Shown: piece by piece, positions 42,904-51,557 of the stretch
Position numbering within the stretch: the stretch's first letter is position 1
Layout of the letters: the number at the start of each line of letters is the position of its first letter
DNA from: Microvirga rosea
GTDB lineage: Bacteria; Pseudomonadota; Alphaproteobacteria; Rhizobiales; Beijerinckiaceae
NCBI RefSeq assembly: GCF_020595095.1
Contig: NZ_JAJDOP010000004.1
Location: 425,705 to 489,704, forward strand
Length of the DNA: 64,000 nucleotides
Direction: 5' to 3'
The notes under the pieces: generated by a model
Seen by the model: only the letters and a program-made list of their open reading frames with translations
Told to the model about the DNA's origin: nothing
The model's database searches: none
Made by a program: the position numbers and the translations under genes

Positions 42904-43794
42904 ATGACAGATGCCGCCGTTTCACGCCTGCAGGAAGAAGCGCCCGTCTGGTTCGCGCTTCTTCGGGACCGGATCTGCGCCGCCTTCGAGGCGATTGAGG
43001 ACGAGGTTGAGGCGCCCCTGCCGCCGGAGGCCTCGGACGCCGGACGCTTCGAGCGCAAGCCCTGGGAGCGGAAGGATCACAACGGCCAGCCCGGGGGCGG
43101 CGGCGTCATGTCGATGATGCGGGGCCGGGTCTTCGAGAAGGTCGGCGTCCATGTCTCCACCGTGCATGGGGAATTCGCACCGGAATTTCGCGGACAGATC
43201 CCCGGCTCTGAGCAGGATCCCCGGTTCTGGGCTTCGGGGATCTCGCTGATCGCGCATCCGTGGAATCCGAATGTGCCGACCGTCCACATGAACACCCGCT
43301 TCGTCGTCACCACGAAGCCATGGTTCGGCGGCGGCGCCGACCTCACGCCCGTGCTGGACCGTCGCCGGTCGCAGGACGATCCCGACACCATCGCCTTTCA
43401 CAGGGCGATGCAGCAGGCCTGCAGCCGCCATCCGTCCGTTTCCTATGACAAGTACAAGGACTGGTGCGACGAGTACTTTTTCCTCAAGCACCGGAAGGAG
43501 CCGCGCGGCATCGGCGGCATCTTCTACGATTATCATTGGACCGGCGATCCGGACGACGACTTCGCCTTTACCCGCCATGTGGGCGAAGCCTTCCTGGAGA
43601 TCTACCCGGAGATCGTCCGGCGCAATATGGGCGCGTCCTGGACGGAGGAAGACCGCATCGAGCAGCAGGTGCGCCGGGGCCGCTACGTGGAGTTCAACCT
43701 TCTCTACGACCGAGGAACGATCTTCGGCCTCAAGACGGGCGGCAATATCGACTCCATCCTGTCCTCCATGCCGCCGACCGTGCGCTGGCCCTGA
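42904..43794 (+). CDS. hemF: Oxygen-dependent coproporphyrinogen III oxidase
   Basis: 296 residues, standard length. It decarboxylates two propionates of coproporphyrinogen III with O2 to give protoporphyrinogen IX for heme. Signatures: [26 protein letters not shown]-like segment [48 protein letters not shown], and [28 protein letters not shown]. It shares an operon with trmL and is convergent with cca, 3 nt apart. Confidence 0.97.
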   Translation: MTDAAVSRLQEEAPVWFALLRDRICAAFEAIEDEVEAPLPPEASDAGRFERKPWERKDHNGQPGGGGVMSMMRGRVFEKVGVHVSTVHGEFAPEFRGQIPGSEQDPRFWASGISLIAHPWNPNVPTVHMNTRFVVTTKPWFGGGADLTPVLDRRRSQDDPDTIAFHRAMQQACSRHPSVSYDKYKDWCDEYFFLKHRKEPRGIGGIFYDYHWTGDPDDDFAFTRHVGEAFLEIYPEIVRRNMGASWTEEDRIEQQVRRGRYVEFNLLYDRGTIFGLKTGGNIDSILSSMPPTVRWP

Positions 43795-43797
43795 CCG

Positions 43798-45042
43798 CTA
43801 GCCGTCGGCGAGAACCCGCTGCAGCAACGCCGTCGCGGAGCCCGGATGGTCCGGGCACCCTTCGGCGATCCAGATCGTCCGCGCCCGGCTGAGAAGCTCA
43901 CCGATCCGCGGACCTTTCGGGACGCCTTTCTCCACCAGATCGGCCCCGCGCAGGGGAAAGACCGGGAGCGGCGCGACCCCGCTGCGCAGGGCATCGAGGG
44001 CCGCCATGGCCTCCCGGCTCACTCGGGGTCTCGGCTCGCCCGCCAGCGCCGCCATCCCGAGCAGCACCATGTCGATTCCATGCACGGCCACGAGCCGGCG
44101 AAGATCCACGGCGCCACAGATGTCCGGCCCGGATTTGAGGCAGGCCACGAGCCGTCCGTAGGCGGAAAGCTTTCGATGCTCCTCGTTCGAGAGCCGCAAT
44201 CGCTCCCGGAGACGGTCTGCGTCCTCCTCCACCATGACGGCGAGGGCAGCAAGGCGCTCGACGGGTTCAAAGGGCTGACCCGCCCCGATGCTCCGCCGGA
44301 GGCGTCCGAACTCGCCTGCTCCGTCCAGAATCCAGGTCAGGAAACCGTGCTCGGCCAGAATCCGCACCGTGTCGACGGCGCGCCTCGCGCCCAAGAGCCT
44401 CAATACCTCGTGGCGGATCCGCTCCCGCGACAGGATCGCGAGGCCTGCCCTCTCCTGACCCGCAGCCGCAAGGCCGTCAGGGTCCGGATCGGCTTCCGCG
44501 TATTCGGCGAAGAACCGAAAAAAGCGCAGAATTCTTAAGTAATCCTCGCGAATGCGAACATGGGCATCGCCGATGAACCGAACCCGTCGGGCCGCCAGAT
44601 CGGCAAGGCCTCCGGTATGATCGTGCAACCGTCCGTCGAGCCCCAATGAGAGAGCATTGATGGTGAAGTCGCGCCGGCGCGCGTCGGCTGCGAAGTCGCG
44701 CCCAAATCGCACCACCGCGTAGCGCCCGTCGGTTTCGACGTCCTCGCGCAGCGTCGTCACCTCGAAGGGCTCGCCCCCGACAATGACCGTGATGGTACCG
44801 TGCTCGATGCCCGTCGGGACGGACTTGAAGCCTGCTTGTGCCGAAAGCCGCACGATCTGGTCGGGCAAAGCCGTGGTCGTGCAATCGACCTCGGTCACCG
44901 GGCGCCCGAGGAGCGCATTGCGGATTGCGCCGCCGACGATCCGCGTTTCCTCGCCGTCCTGATTCATCGCCGCCAGAAGGGAGCGCAGATGCGGCCGCCG
45001 CAGGAGCGATGCGAGCGCATCATGGTCGAGGGAAGAACTCAC
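43798..45042 (-). CDS. cca: CCA tRNA nucleotidyltransferase/poly(A) polymerase family
   Basis: 414 residues from a GTG that overlaps the preceding gene's stop by 4 nt. The class II nucleotidyltransferase head is visible: RIVGGAIRNALLGRPVTEVDCTTTALPD (G-G and D-x-D), ERG-like DEDV...YAVVRFG, and the RRDFTINAL motif, followed by FIGDAHVRIREDYLRILRFFRFFAEYA. It adds CCA to tRNA 3' ends, or poly(A) in related enzymes. It ends the DUF1285-Nudix-DUF6111-cca operon. Confidence 0.93.
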   Translation of the reverse strand: MSSSLDHDALASLLRRPHLRSLLAAMNQDGEETRIVGGAIRNALLGRPVTEVDCTTTALPDQIVRLSAQAGFKSVPTGIEHGTITVIVGGEPFEVTTLREDVETDGRYAVVRFGRDFAADARRRDFTINALSLGLDGRLHDHTGGLADLAARRVRFIGDAHVRIREDYLRILRFFRFFAEYAEADPDPDGLAAAGQERAGLAILSRERIRHEVLRLLGARRAVDTVRILAEHGFLTWILDGAGEFGRLRRSIGAGQPFEPVERLAALAVMVEEDADRLRERLRLSNEEHRKLSAYGRLVACLKSGPDICGAVDLRRLVAVHGIDMVLLGMAALAGEPRPRVSREAMAALDALRSGVAPLPVFPLRGADLVEKGVPKGPRIGELLSRARTIWIAEGCPDHPGSATALLQRVLADG

Positions 45043-45296
45043 TTGAACTGCCCCGGCACGACCCGGCCGTTCTCCATGTGCGTCGGTACGAAGGCGCCCG
45101 TATGCCGCTCCGCCAACAAGCCGCCGAGGACGAGCGATGCGATCACCAGGATAAGTCCCGCAATGCCGACCCAGGACACGTGGGCGTTCCAGGAGGCCCA
45201 GGCCAGGGGATTGCGGCGAAGGATGACGAGATACAAGGCGAAGACGGCGAAGGGCAGGAGGAACAGCAGCAACTCGTCGAGGAACGCACGCGTCAT
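45039..45296 (-). CDS. Small membrane protein, DUF6111-like
   Basis: 85 residues from the ATG at 45296, which overlaps the upstream stop by 4 nt (ATGA). Two hydrophobic segments (AFLDELLLFLLPFAVFALYLVIL, WVGIAGLILVIASLVLGGLL) and a short polar tail are seen. Small proteins of this type, named DUF6111, are found in Rhizobiales between a CoA pyrophosphatase gene and cca; function unknown. The domain name is from memory of gene order and general pattern. Confidence 0.72.
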   Translation of the reverse strand: MTRAFLDELLLFLLPFAVFALYLVILRRNPLAWASWNAHVSWVGIAGLILVIASLVLGGLLAERHTGAFVPTHMENGRVVPGQFK

Positions 45297-45940
45297 GGAG
45301 TGTAGAGCCTCTCGTAGAGATTGCGCAGAATGCCCGCCGTCACCCCCCAGATGTAGCGTCCCTCGTAGGGCATTGCATAGTACCTGCGCACGGCACCCTT
45401 CCACTCCCGCGCATGCAGCTGGTGGTTGGCCGGATCCATGAGGAAGCTCACCGGCACCTCGAACGTGTCCGCCACCTCGTCCGGGTTGAGCGCCAGCGTG
45501 TAGGACGGCGAGACCCGGGCCACCACCGGGATCACGAGATAATTGGTCGTGGAAAGATAGGGATCGAGATAACCGAGAGGACTGATGAACCGGCTGTCGA
45601 GGCCGATTTCCTCCTGTGCCTCCCGATAAGCCGCCGCCAGGATGGAATCGTCGGTGGGATCGACGCGGCCGCCCGGAAAGGCGATCTGTCCCGAATGCTG
45701 GCGCAGGCTCGCCGCCCGTTCCGTGAAAAGCAGGGTCGGCTCCTCCCGCATGACGACCGGGACCAGCACGGCGGCGTCCTTGGGCGAGAGAGGCTGGACG
45801 AGCGGGATATTGTCGAGGGTATGATCGCCGCGCGGATTGGCGAGAGCATCCCCAAGGGCAGGCGGTTCGGGCCTCAGCCGGTTTGCCGCGAGGGTCAGGA
45901 AATCAGGGGCATCGAGGGGCGCGGTTCTCATCGGTCTCAT
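45293..45940 (-). CDS. CoA pyrophosphatase, Nudix hydrolase
   Basis: 215 residues. The CoA-specific UPF0035 motif LLFTERAASLRQHSGQIAFPGG leads directly into the Nudix box GRVDPTDDSILAAAYREAQEEIGL, which keeps the REAxEExG metal-binding core. It cleaves CoA and derivatives to phosphopantetheine and 3',5'-ADP. It overlaps both neighbours by 4 nt within the operon ending in cca. Confidence 0.93.
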   Translation of the reverse strand: MRPMRTAPLDAPDFLTLAANRLRPEPPALGDALANPRGDHTLDNIPLVQPLSPKDAAVLVPVVMREEPTLLFTERAASLRQHSGQIAFPGGRVDPTDDSILAAAYREAQEEIGLDSRFISPLGYLDPYLSTTNYLVIPVVARVSPSYTLALNPDEVADTFEVPVSFLMDPANHQLHAREWKGAVRRYYAMPYEGRYIWGVTAGILRNLYERLYTP

Positions 45941-46527
45941 TGTGCCTGGGAAGCCGGAGCAATGGGAAAAAAGGCGCCGCCGGCCTCGACCCCGAACTGC
46001 AGATCTCCGTCGATCGCTCTTTCCTCCCCGAGCGCGATCAGGTCAAGCGCCAGCGCCCGGGTGACGAGCGCCCACAGATCTGCGCGTACCCGCACATAAG
46101 GTTTCACCCCGCCGCTCCGGTCCTGCTCGAAGCGGAGCGGATGGTCGGGTCCGACCCGGACAAGATCATCCACATTGGTGCGAAAGGCGATCTCACGCGC
46201 GGCGTCGCTTCCTTCCACAGCCATTTCGACGGCCAGGAAAGGAGCATCTTCAACAGTGATTCCCACCCGCTCGACGGGGGTGACGAGGACATACCGCTCC
46301 GGATCCTTGCGCAGGACCGTCGAGAACAGGCGGACAAGGGCGGGACGGTTGATGGGCGTCCCCATGTAATGCCACGTGCCGTCGGCGGCGATCCGCATGT
46401 CGATCTCGCCGCAATAGGCGGGATTCCAGCGCTCCACCGGTGGCGGGCCTCTTCTTTTTTCGTGCGGCCCAAGCGCAGCCGCAAGCCGCGACAGGGCGCT
46501 GCCGGGTGATGGGGCAGGATCCGTCAT
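45937..46527 (-). CDS. DUF1285 domain-containing protein
   Basis: 196 residues from the ATG at 46527. The family core is recognisable: ERWNPAYCGEIDMRIAADGTWHYMGTPINRPALVRLFSTVLRKDPE and YVLVTPVERVGITVEDAPFLAVEM (given in parts, about 40-110). No activity is known. It is the first gene of the four-gene operon and its stop overlaps the Nudix gene start by 4 nt. It diverges from moxR across 234 bp. Confidence 0.88.
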   Translation of the reverse strand: MTDPAPSPGSALSRLAAALGPHEKRRGPPPVERWNPAYCGEIDMRIAADGTWHYMGTPINRPALVRLFSTVLRKDPERYVLVTPVERVGITVEDAPFLAVEMAVEGSDAAREIAFRTNVDDLVRVGPDHPLRFEQDRSGGVKPYVRVRADLWALVTRALALDLIALGEERAIDGDLQFGVEAGGAFFPIAPASQAQ

Positions 46528-46761
46528 GACACAAGCGTGAACAAGAATTTGCACCTCAAGGATCGACGAATGGCGATGGATGGCTAATTCCTAGAGCATA
46601 GAGCCGCAGCGTAGACCGTCCAGCTCCTCTTGGGTTCCATTTACCTTCGGGTTCCAGATGTCACGCTGCGGCGCAAAGACCCGCAGGACGCGCTTGCCTA
46701 TCCATGGGGAAGAAAGGCAGAGTGTCACCGGGGCGGACGCTAGCGAGTGGAAGGATAACGC

Positions 46762-47778
46762 ATGACGGCCAGCATCGCTCAACCGCCCACAGTTCTCGAC
46801 GACGCCATCATCCGCAATGCGGAAGCGACGCTCGAGACCGTGGCCCGGGCCCGCGAGGCGATTCATTCGGTCATCTTCGGTCAGGAGAACGTGGTCGATC
46901 AGACCCTCATCACCCTGCTGGCAGGCGGGCACGGCCTTTTGGTCGGCGTCCCGGGCCTTGCGAAGACGAAGCTGGTTGAAACCCTGGGAACGGTCCTGGG
47001 CCTCGACGCCCGCCGGGTCCAGTTCACGCCGGACCTGATGCCGTCCGACATTCTCGGATCCGAGATTCTCGATGAAGGTGTCGATCGGCGCCGCTCCTTC
47101 CGTTTCGTAAAGGGGCCGATCTTCACCCAGCTGCTCATGGCGGACGAAATCAACCGGGCGAGCCCGCGCACCCAGTCGGCGCTCCTCCAGGCGATGCAGG
47201 AGCATCACGTCTCGGTCGGCGGGGAGCGGCACGACCTGCCCCAGCCGTTCCACGTTCTGGCGACCCAAAACCCCATCGAGCAGGAAGGCACCTATCCGTT
47301 GCCGGAAGCTCAGCTCGACCGGTTCCTTCTCGAAATCGATGTCAGTTATCCGGACCGCGACGCGGAGCGGCGCATCCTGATCGAGACGACCGGAGCGGAA
47401 GAGCACAAGCCGAACGCGGTCATGAATGCGGAAACGCTCATGAACGCGCAGCGTCTGGTGCGTCGCCTGCCGGTCGGCAACAGTGTGGTGGAGGCGATTC
47501 TCGACCTGGTCCGTGCGGCACGGCCCGGCGGAGAAGCCCTCGACGGCGTGACGGACAAGCTCCTGTGGGGGCCGGGTCCCCGTGCCTCCCAGTCCCTCAT
47601 GCTCGCCGTCCGGGCGCGCGCGCTGATCGAGGGGCGCGTCGCTCCCTCCATCGCCGACGTCGTGGCTCTCGCCGAGCCCGTCCTGAAACATCGCATGGCC
47701 CTGACCTTCGCGGCGCGCGCCGACGGAGAGACCATCACGAGCGTCATCGGCCGCCTCACGGCCCGGCTGGCCGGCTAG
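46762..47778 (+). CDS. moxR: MoxR-family AAA+ ATPase
   Basis: 338 residues. Walker A is VGVPGLAKTKLVETLG near 61-69, Walker B is LLMADEINRASPRTQSALLQAM near 125, with sensor 1 in VLATQNPIEQEGTYPLPEAQLDRF. MoxR ATPases act as chaperones that insert metal or activate vWA-domain partner proteins. The partners are encoded next: a DUF58 protein 12 nt downstream and two larger membrane proteins. It opens the operon; a GGA ribosome site (AAGGATAACGC) lies before the ATG. Confidence 0.94.
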   Translation: MTASIAQPPTVLDDAIIRNAEATLETVARAREAIHSVIFGQENVVDQTLITLLAGGHGLLVGVPGLAKTKLVETLGTVLGLDARRVQFTPDLMPSDILGSEILDEGVDRRRSFRFVKGPIFTQLLMADEINRASPRTQSALLQAMQEHHVSVGGERHDLPQPFHVLATQNPIEQEGTYPLPEAQLDRFLLEIDVSYPDRDAERRILIETTGAEEHKPNAVMNAETLMNAQRLVRRLPVGNSVVEAILDLVRAARPGGEALDGVTDKLLWGPGPRASQSLMLAVRARALIEGRVAPSIADVVALAEPVLKHRMALTFAARADGETITSVIGRLTARLAG

Positions 47779-47789
47779 GGATCTTGCTC

Positions 47790-48716
47790 ATGGCCCGCAC
47801 CCGGGTCCTTCCCGAGACTGCCCGTACCCCCGGCCGGCAAGAAACCGAAGCTGCCCTGGATCTTGCCCAGCGCATGCCGCGCCTCGTGCTGGAGGCCCGG
47901 AGGGTCGCCGCGAACCTCTCCCACGGCATTCACGGCCGCCGACGGGCCGGGATCGGCGAAACTTTCTGGCAATTCAGGCCCTTCGTCACGGGCGAGGCGG
48001 CCCAGCGGATCGACTGGCGGCGTTCCGGGCGCGACGACCGCCTCTATGTGCGTGAGCGCGAATGGGAAGCCGCGCAGAATATCTGGTTCTGGATCGATCG
48101 CTCGGCCTCCATGGCCTATGCGTCGGATCTTGCTCAGGCCTCCAAGATCGAAAGGGCGATCGTGCTAGGGCTCGCCCTCGCGGACGCGTTCGTCGAGGGC
48201 GGGGAGCGGGTCGGGATGCTCGGCCTCATGGCTCCTCGCGCGACGACCCGGATCGCGGAAACCATGGCGGAAACGATGGTTGCGGATCGCTTCTCGATCA
48301 GTGACGACCTTCCGCCGCAGGCGCCGGTGCCGAGCATGGACGAAGCGATCCTGATCAGTGATTTCTTGAGTCCCTATGCCGAAATCGCCCCGGCCGTCGA
48401 GGCCATTTCGAGCCGCGGGAGCCGCGGACATCTGGTGCTCATCGTCGATCCGGTCGAGGAGACCTTTCCGTTTCAAGGGCAGGCTGTCCTGCACGATCTC
48501 GAAGACGGCATCTCGCTGCGCATCGGCGACGCCGCCTCCTGGGGCGATGTCTACCGGAACCGCATGGCACAGCACCGGGGGGCTCTCGAAGACCTGGTGC
48601 GCCGGAGAGGATGGACCCTGACGATTCACCGCACCGACCGCCCTGCAAGCGAGGCGGCCCTTCGCCTGATCACCCTGGTCGCCGCATCACGCGGCGCCGG
48701 CGGCACAAGGCGTTAA
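47790..48716 (+). CDS. DUF58 domain protein with a vWA-type MIDAS
   Basis: 308 residues from the ATG at 47790. The DUF58 core is ETFWQFRPFVTGEAAQRIDWRRSGRDDRLYVREREWE, cited in parts near 60-100, followed by a vWA-like fold whose metal site reads D103-R-S-A-S107 (DxSxS intact) in FWIDRSASMAY. DUF58 proteins are the usual partners of MoxR ATPases. It sits 12 nt after moxR and 3 nt before the next gene. Confidence 0.92.
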   Translation: MARTRVLPETARTPGRQETEAALDLAQRMPRLVLEARRVAANLSHGIHGRRRAGIGETFWQFRPFVTGEAAQRIDWRRSGRDDRLYVREREWEAAQNIWFWIDRSASMAYASDLAQASKIERAIVLGLALADAFVEGGERVGMLGLMAPRATTRIAETMAETMVADRFSISDDLPPQAPVPSMDEAILISDFLSPYAEIAPAVEAISSRGSRGHLVLIVDPVEETFPFQGQAVLHDLEDGISLRIGDAASWGDVYRNRMAQHRGALEDLVRRRGWTLTIHRTDRPASEAALRLITLVAASRGAGGTRR

Positions 48717-48719
48717 GCC

Positions 48720-51530
48720 ATGCTGGGACTTCCCCTGACCTTCGCGGCTCCCCTGGTTCTCATTGCGCTGGCCGCCCTTCCGGCGATCTGGCTGCTCCTG
48801 CGCATCACACCGCCGCAGCCCAAGCGCGTAGACTTTCCGCCCCTGAAGATCCTGTCCGATCTTCGCCCCGAACAGGAGATGCCGGCGCGGACGCCCTGGT
48901 GGCTCCTGCTTCTGCGTCTGCTTCTTGCGGCGTTCCTCATTCTCGCCGCGGCCGGCCCGATCTGGAATCCGCTCGCCGAGGGCAGCAGCCGCGCGCCCCT
49001 GCTGCTTCTCGTCGACAATGGCTTTGCGGCGGCCCATGACTGGCGCGAGAGGATGAGTATCGCATCCGGGCGCATCGAAGCGGCGGAACGCGAAGGACGG
49101 GTGGTCGCGCTTGCCGCCTTGGCGAGCGATGCCCAGGATCTTCAGCCGATGAGCCCCGCCTCCGCTCTCGAGCGCCTCCGCTCGTTCAAGCCTTTGCCTC
49201 ATCTGGTCGACCGTCAGGTTCATCTCGAATCCATTCGCCGCTTCCTCGAAACAGCTCCGAGTGCCGAGATCGTGTGGATCAGCGACGGCGTTGCCGGCGT
49301 TGACAAGCAAACCTTCATGAATGGGCTGGCGCCTTTGGCAGATAACCGATCCGTCCTTGTCCTCAAGCCGGAGCGTTCACCGGCGCTGGCGCTTGCGGAC
49401 ATTGCGAATGCGGGCGGGCAACTGACCACCACCGTCATCAGGGCGGAGCCCAACGGGCGCGATGCGGGAATCGTTCGCGCGCTCGATCTCAAGAACCTGC
49501 CGTTGGCAGACGCTCGGTTTGCCTTCGCGTCCGATGCGACGGAGACGACGGCGACCTTCGACATTCCGACCGAGATCCGCAATGACATCGCGCGGATCGA
49601 GATTCTGGGCGAGAGCTCGGCCGGCGCCGTGACGCTGCTCGACGAGCGCGGCAAGCGCCGCCGGGTGGGCCTTGTTTTCGGCGGCACTGCGGATCAGGCG
49701 CAGCCGCTGCTGTCCCCCGTCTATTATGTCGAAAAGGCCCTGTCTCCTTACGCGGAAATCCGGCAAGGCCGTGGCGGCGTGACGGATGCGATCAGTCAGC
49801 TGATCGACGAGCAGGTCTCGATCCTCGTCCTGGCGGACGTGGGCGGTCTCGACCGGGAGGCAATGGCGAGGGTCACCGACTTCGTCGAGCGCGGCGGTCT
49901 GCTTCTCCGGTTCGCCGGATCGCGCCTGGCCGCCGGAAACGATGACTTGGTGCCCGTCCATCTGCGCCGGGGCGGTCGGACCCTTGGCGGCACCCTGTCG
50001 TGGGACACACCGAAGACGTTCGCGCCGTTCACGCGGGAAAGTCCGTTCTTCGGGCTAGCGATTCCCGACGAGATCGGCATCCGCCGCCAGATCCTCGCGG
50101 AGCCCGAAGGCGATCTGCCGGCCAAGACCTGGGCGTCCCTGGCGGACGGCACGCCGATCGTCACGGCGGACAAGCGTGGCGATGGTCTCATCGTCCTCTT
50201 CCATGTCACCGCCGACACCACATGGTCGAACCTGCCCCTGTCGGGCCTCTTCGTCGATATGCTGCGCCGGGTCACGGCCCTGGCCGGCTCGCCCAAGGAT
50301 GCCAGCGCCGAGACACGCAATGCGGAGAACCAGACCGTGGCCCCCCGCATCACCCTGGATGGATTTGGCGTGTTCTCGTCACCTCCCGCGACCGCCCGTG
50401 CGATCACGAGGACTTTCGCGGACCGGGCTAGCGCAGAGCATCCCCCCGGCTTTTATGGCCCCGTGGATTCGGGCCTTGCCGTGAACACCCTCGTCAGCGG
50501 CGACCGCCTCGCGCCGCTCGACTTTGCCCCTCTTCAGGCCCGCATCGCCCCGCTGTCCGGCGCGAAGACCGTGGATCTTCGAGCACCGCTCTTCAGCCTG
50601 GCGCTCATCCTCCTCCTGATCGACACCTTGGCCTCGCTCTGGCTCGGCGGACATCTCGGAAACCTGTCGGGCAGGCTCCGTCGGACCGGCGCACGCGCGG
50701 CCGCTGTTCTGGCGGCGTCGCTGGTTCTTGCCGGTCTTCCGACGGACGGCCGGGCGCAGGATCCGCGCCCGCCGCTCACGCAGGAGAGCCGCGCTTCGGC
50801 ACTCGTGACCCGGCTGGCTTATGTGATCACCGGAGACGGAGAGGTCGATTCAACCAGCAAAGCCGGCCTCATGGGCCTTTCCCAGGTGCTGAGCATGCGC
50901 ACCGCCTTTCAGCCGGGAGATCCCATCGGAATCGACCCGGCCCGGGATGAGCTTGCCTTCTATCCCCTGCTCTATTGGCCGATTGTCGCCAACCAGCCGG
51001 TTCCGAGCGAAGCGGCGATCCGCCGTCTCGACGCCTTCATGAAGGGAGGCGGCACGGTGATCTTCGATACCCGCGATGCGTTCAGCTCGCGGCCGGACGG
51101 CGCGGTGAGCCCGGAAGGGCAGTTCCTGCGGCGGATGCTCGCCACCCTCGATATCCCGGAGCTTGAGCCCGTGCCCGCCGACCACGTGCTGACGAAAACA
51201 TTTTATATTCTCGATGATTTCCCGGGACGCTATGCGACCGGCCAGACCTGGGTCGAGGCCCTGCCGCCGCCGACGGAGGAGACGGGAAATCGCCCGGCCC
51301 GGTCCGGCGACGGCGTATCCCCCATCATCATCACGTCCAACGATCTGGCCGCTGCCTGGGCCGTCGGCGCGCGCGGAGAAGCTCTTTTCCCGATTGTCGG
51401 GAGCGATCAGCAGCGTCAGCGAGAGCTGTCGTTTCGCAGCGGCATCAACATCGTGATGTATGCCCTCACGGGCAACTACAAGGCGGATCAGGTGCACGTG
51501 CCTGCCCTGCTCGAACGTTTGGGCCAGTGA
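48720..51530 (+). CDS. DUF4159 domain membrane protein with BatA-like N-terminus
   Basis: 936 residues. Two N-terminal helices (AAPLVLIALAALPAIWLLL, WWLLLLRLLLAAFLILAAA) match the aerotolerance regulator (BatA) N-terminal domain. A vWA-like region follows in which the metal site is degenerate (D99-N-G-F-A103 rather than DxSxS), then a glutamine-amidotransferase-like middle, another helix near 625-645, and the C-terminal DUF4159 domain from about 690 (ELAFYPLLYWPIV, KGGGTVIFDTRDAF). The role is unknown; it belongs to the moxR operon. Confidence 0.88.
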   Translation: MLGLPLTFAAPLVLIALAALPAIWLLLRITPPQPKRVDFPPLKILSDLRPEQEMPARTPWWLLLLRLLLAAFLILAAAGPIWNPLAEGSSRAPLLLLVDNGFAAAHDWRERMSIASGRIEAAEREGRVVALAALASDAQDLQPMSPASALERLRSFKPLPHLVDRQVHLESIRRFLETAPSAEIVWISDGVAGVDKQTFMNGLAPLADNRSVLVLKPERSPALALADIANAGGQLTTTVIRAEPNGRDAGIVRALDLKNLPLADARFAFASDATETTATFDIPTEIRNDIARIEILGESSAGAVTLLDERGKRRRVGLVFGGTADQAQPLLSPVYYVEKALSPYAEIRQGRGGVTDAISQLIDEQVSILVLADVGGLDREAMARVTDFVERGGLLLRFAGSRLAAGNDDLVPVHLRRGGRTLGGTLSWDTPKTFAPFTRESPFFGLAIPDEIGIRRQILAEPEGDLPAKTWASLADGTPIVTADKRGDGLIVLFHVTADTTWSNLPLSGLFVDMLRRVTALAGSPKDASAETRNAENQTVAPRITLDGFGVFSSPPATARAITRTFADRASAEHPPGFYGPVDSGLAVNTLVSGDRLAPLDFAPLQARIAPLSGAKTVDLRAPLFSLALILLLIDTLASLWLGGHLGNLSGRLRRTGARAAAVLAASLVLAGLPTDGRAQDPRPPLTQESRASALVTRLAYVITGDGEVDSTSKAGLMGLSQVLSMRTAFQPGDPIGIDPARDELAFYPLLYWPIVANQPVPSEAAIRRLDAFMKGGGTVIFDTRDAFSSRPDGAVSPEGQFLRRMLATLDIPELEPVPADHVLTKTFYILDDFPGRYATGQTWVEALPPPTEETGNRPARSGDGVSPIIITSNDLAAAWAVGARGEALFPIVGSDQQRQRELSFRSGINIVMYALTGNYKADQVHVPALLERLGQ

Positions 51531-51557
51531 TTTTGGGCGTAGGTTAAGGACATCTCA

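Noticed and set aside
46528..46761. tRNA-like GGGTTCCA segments in the moxR promoter region
   Set aside because: No acceptor stem or anticodon arm could be built around them.
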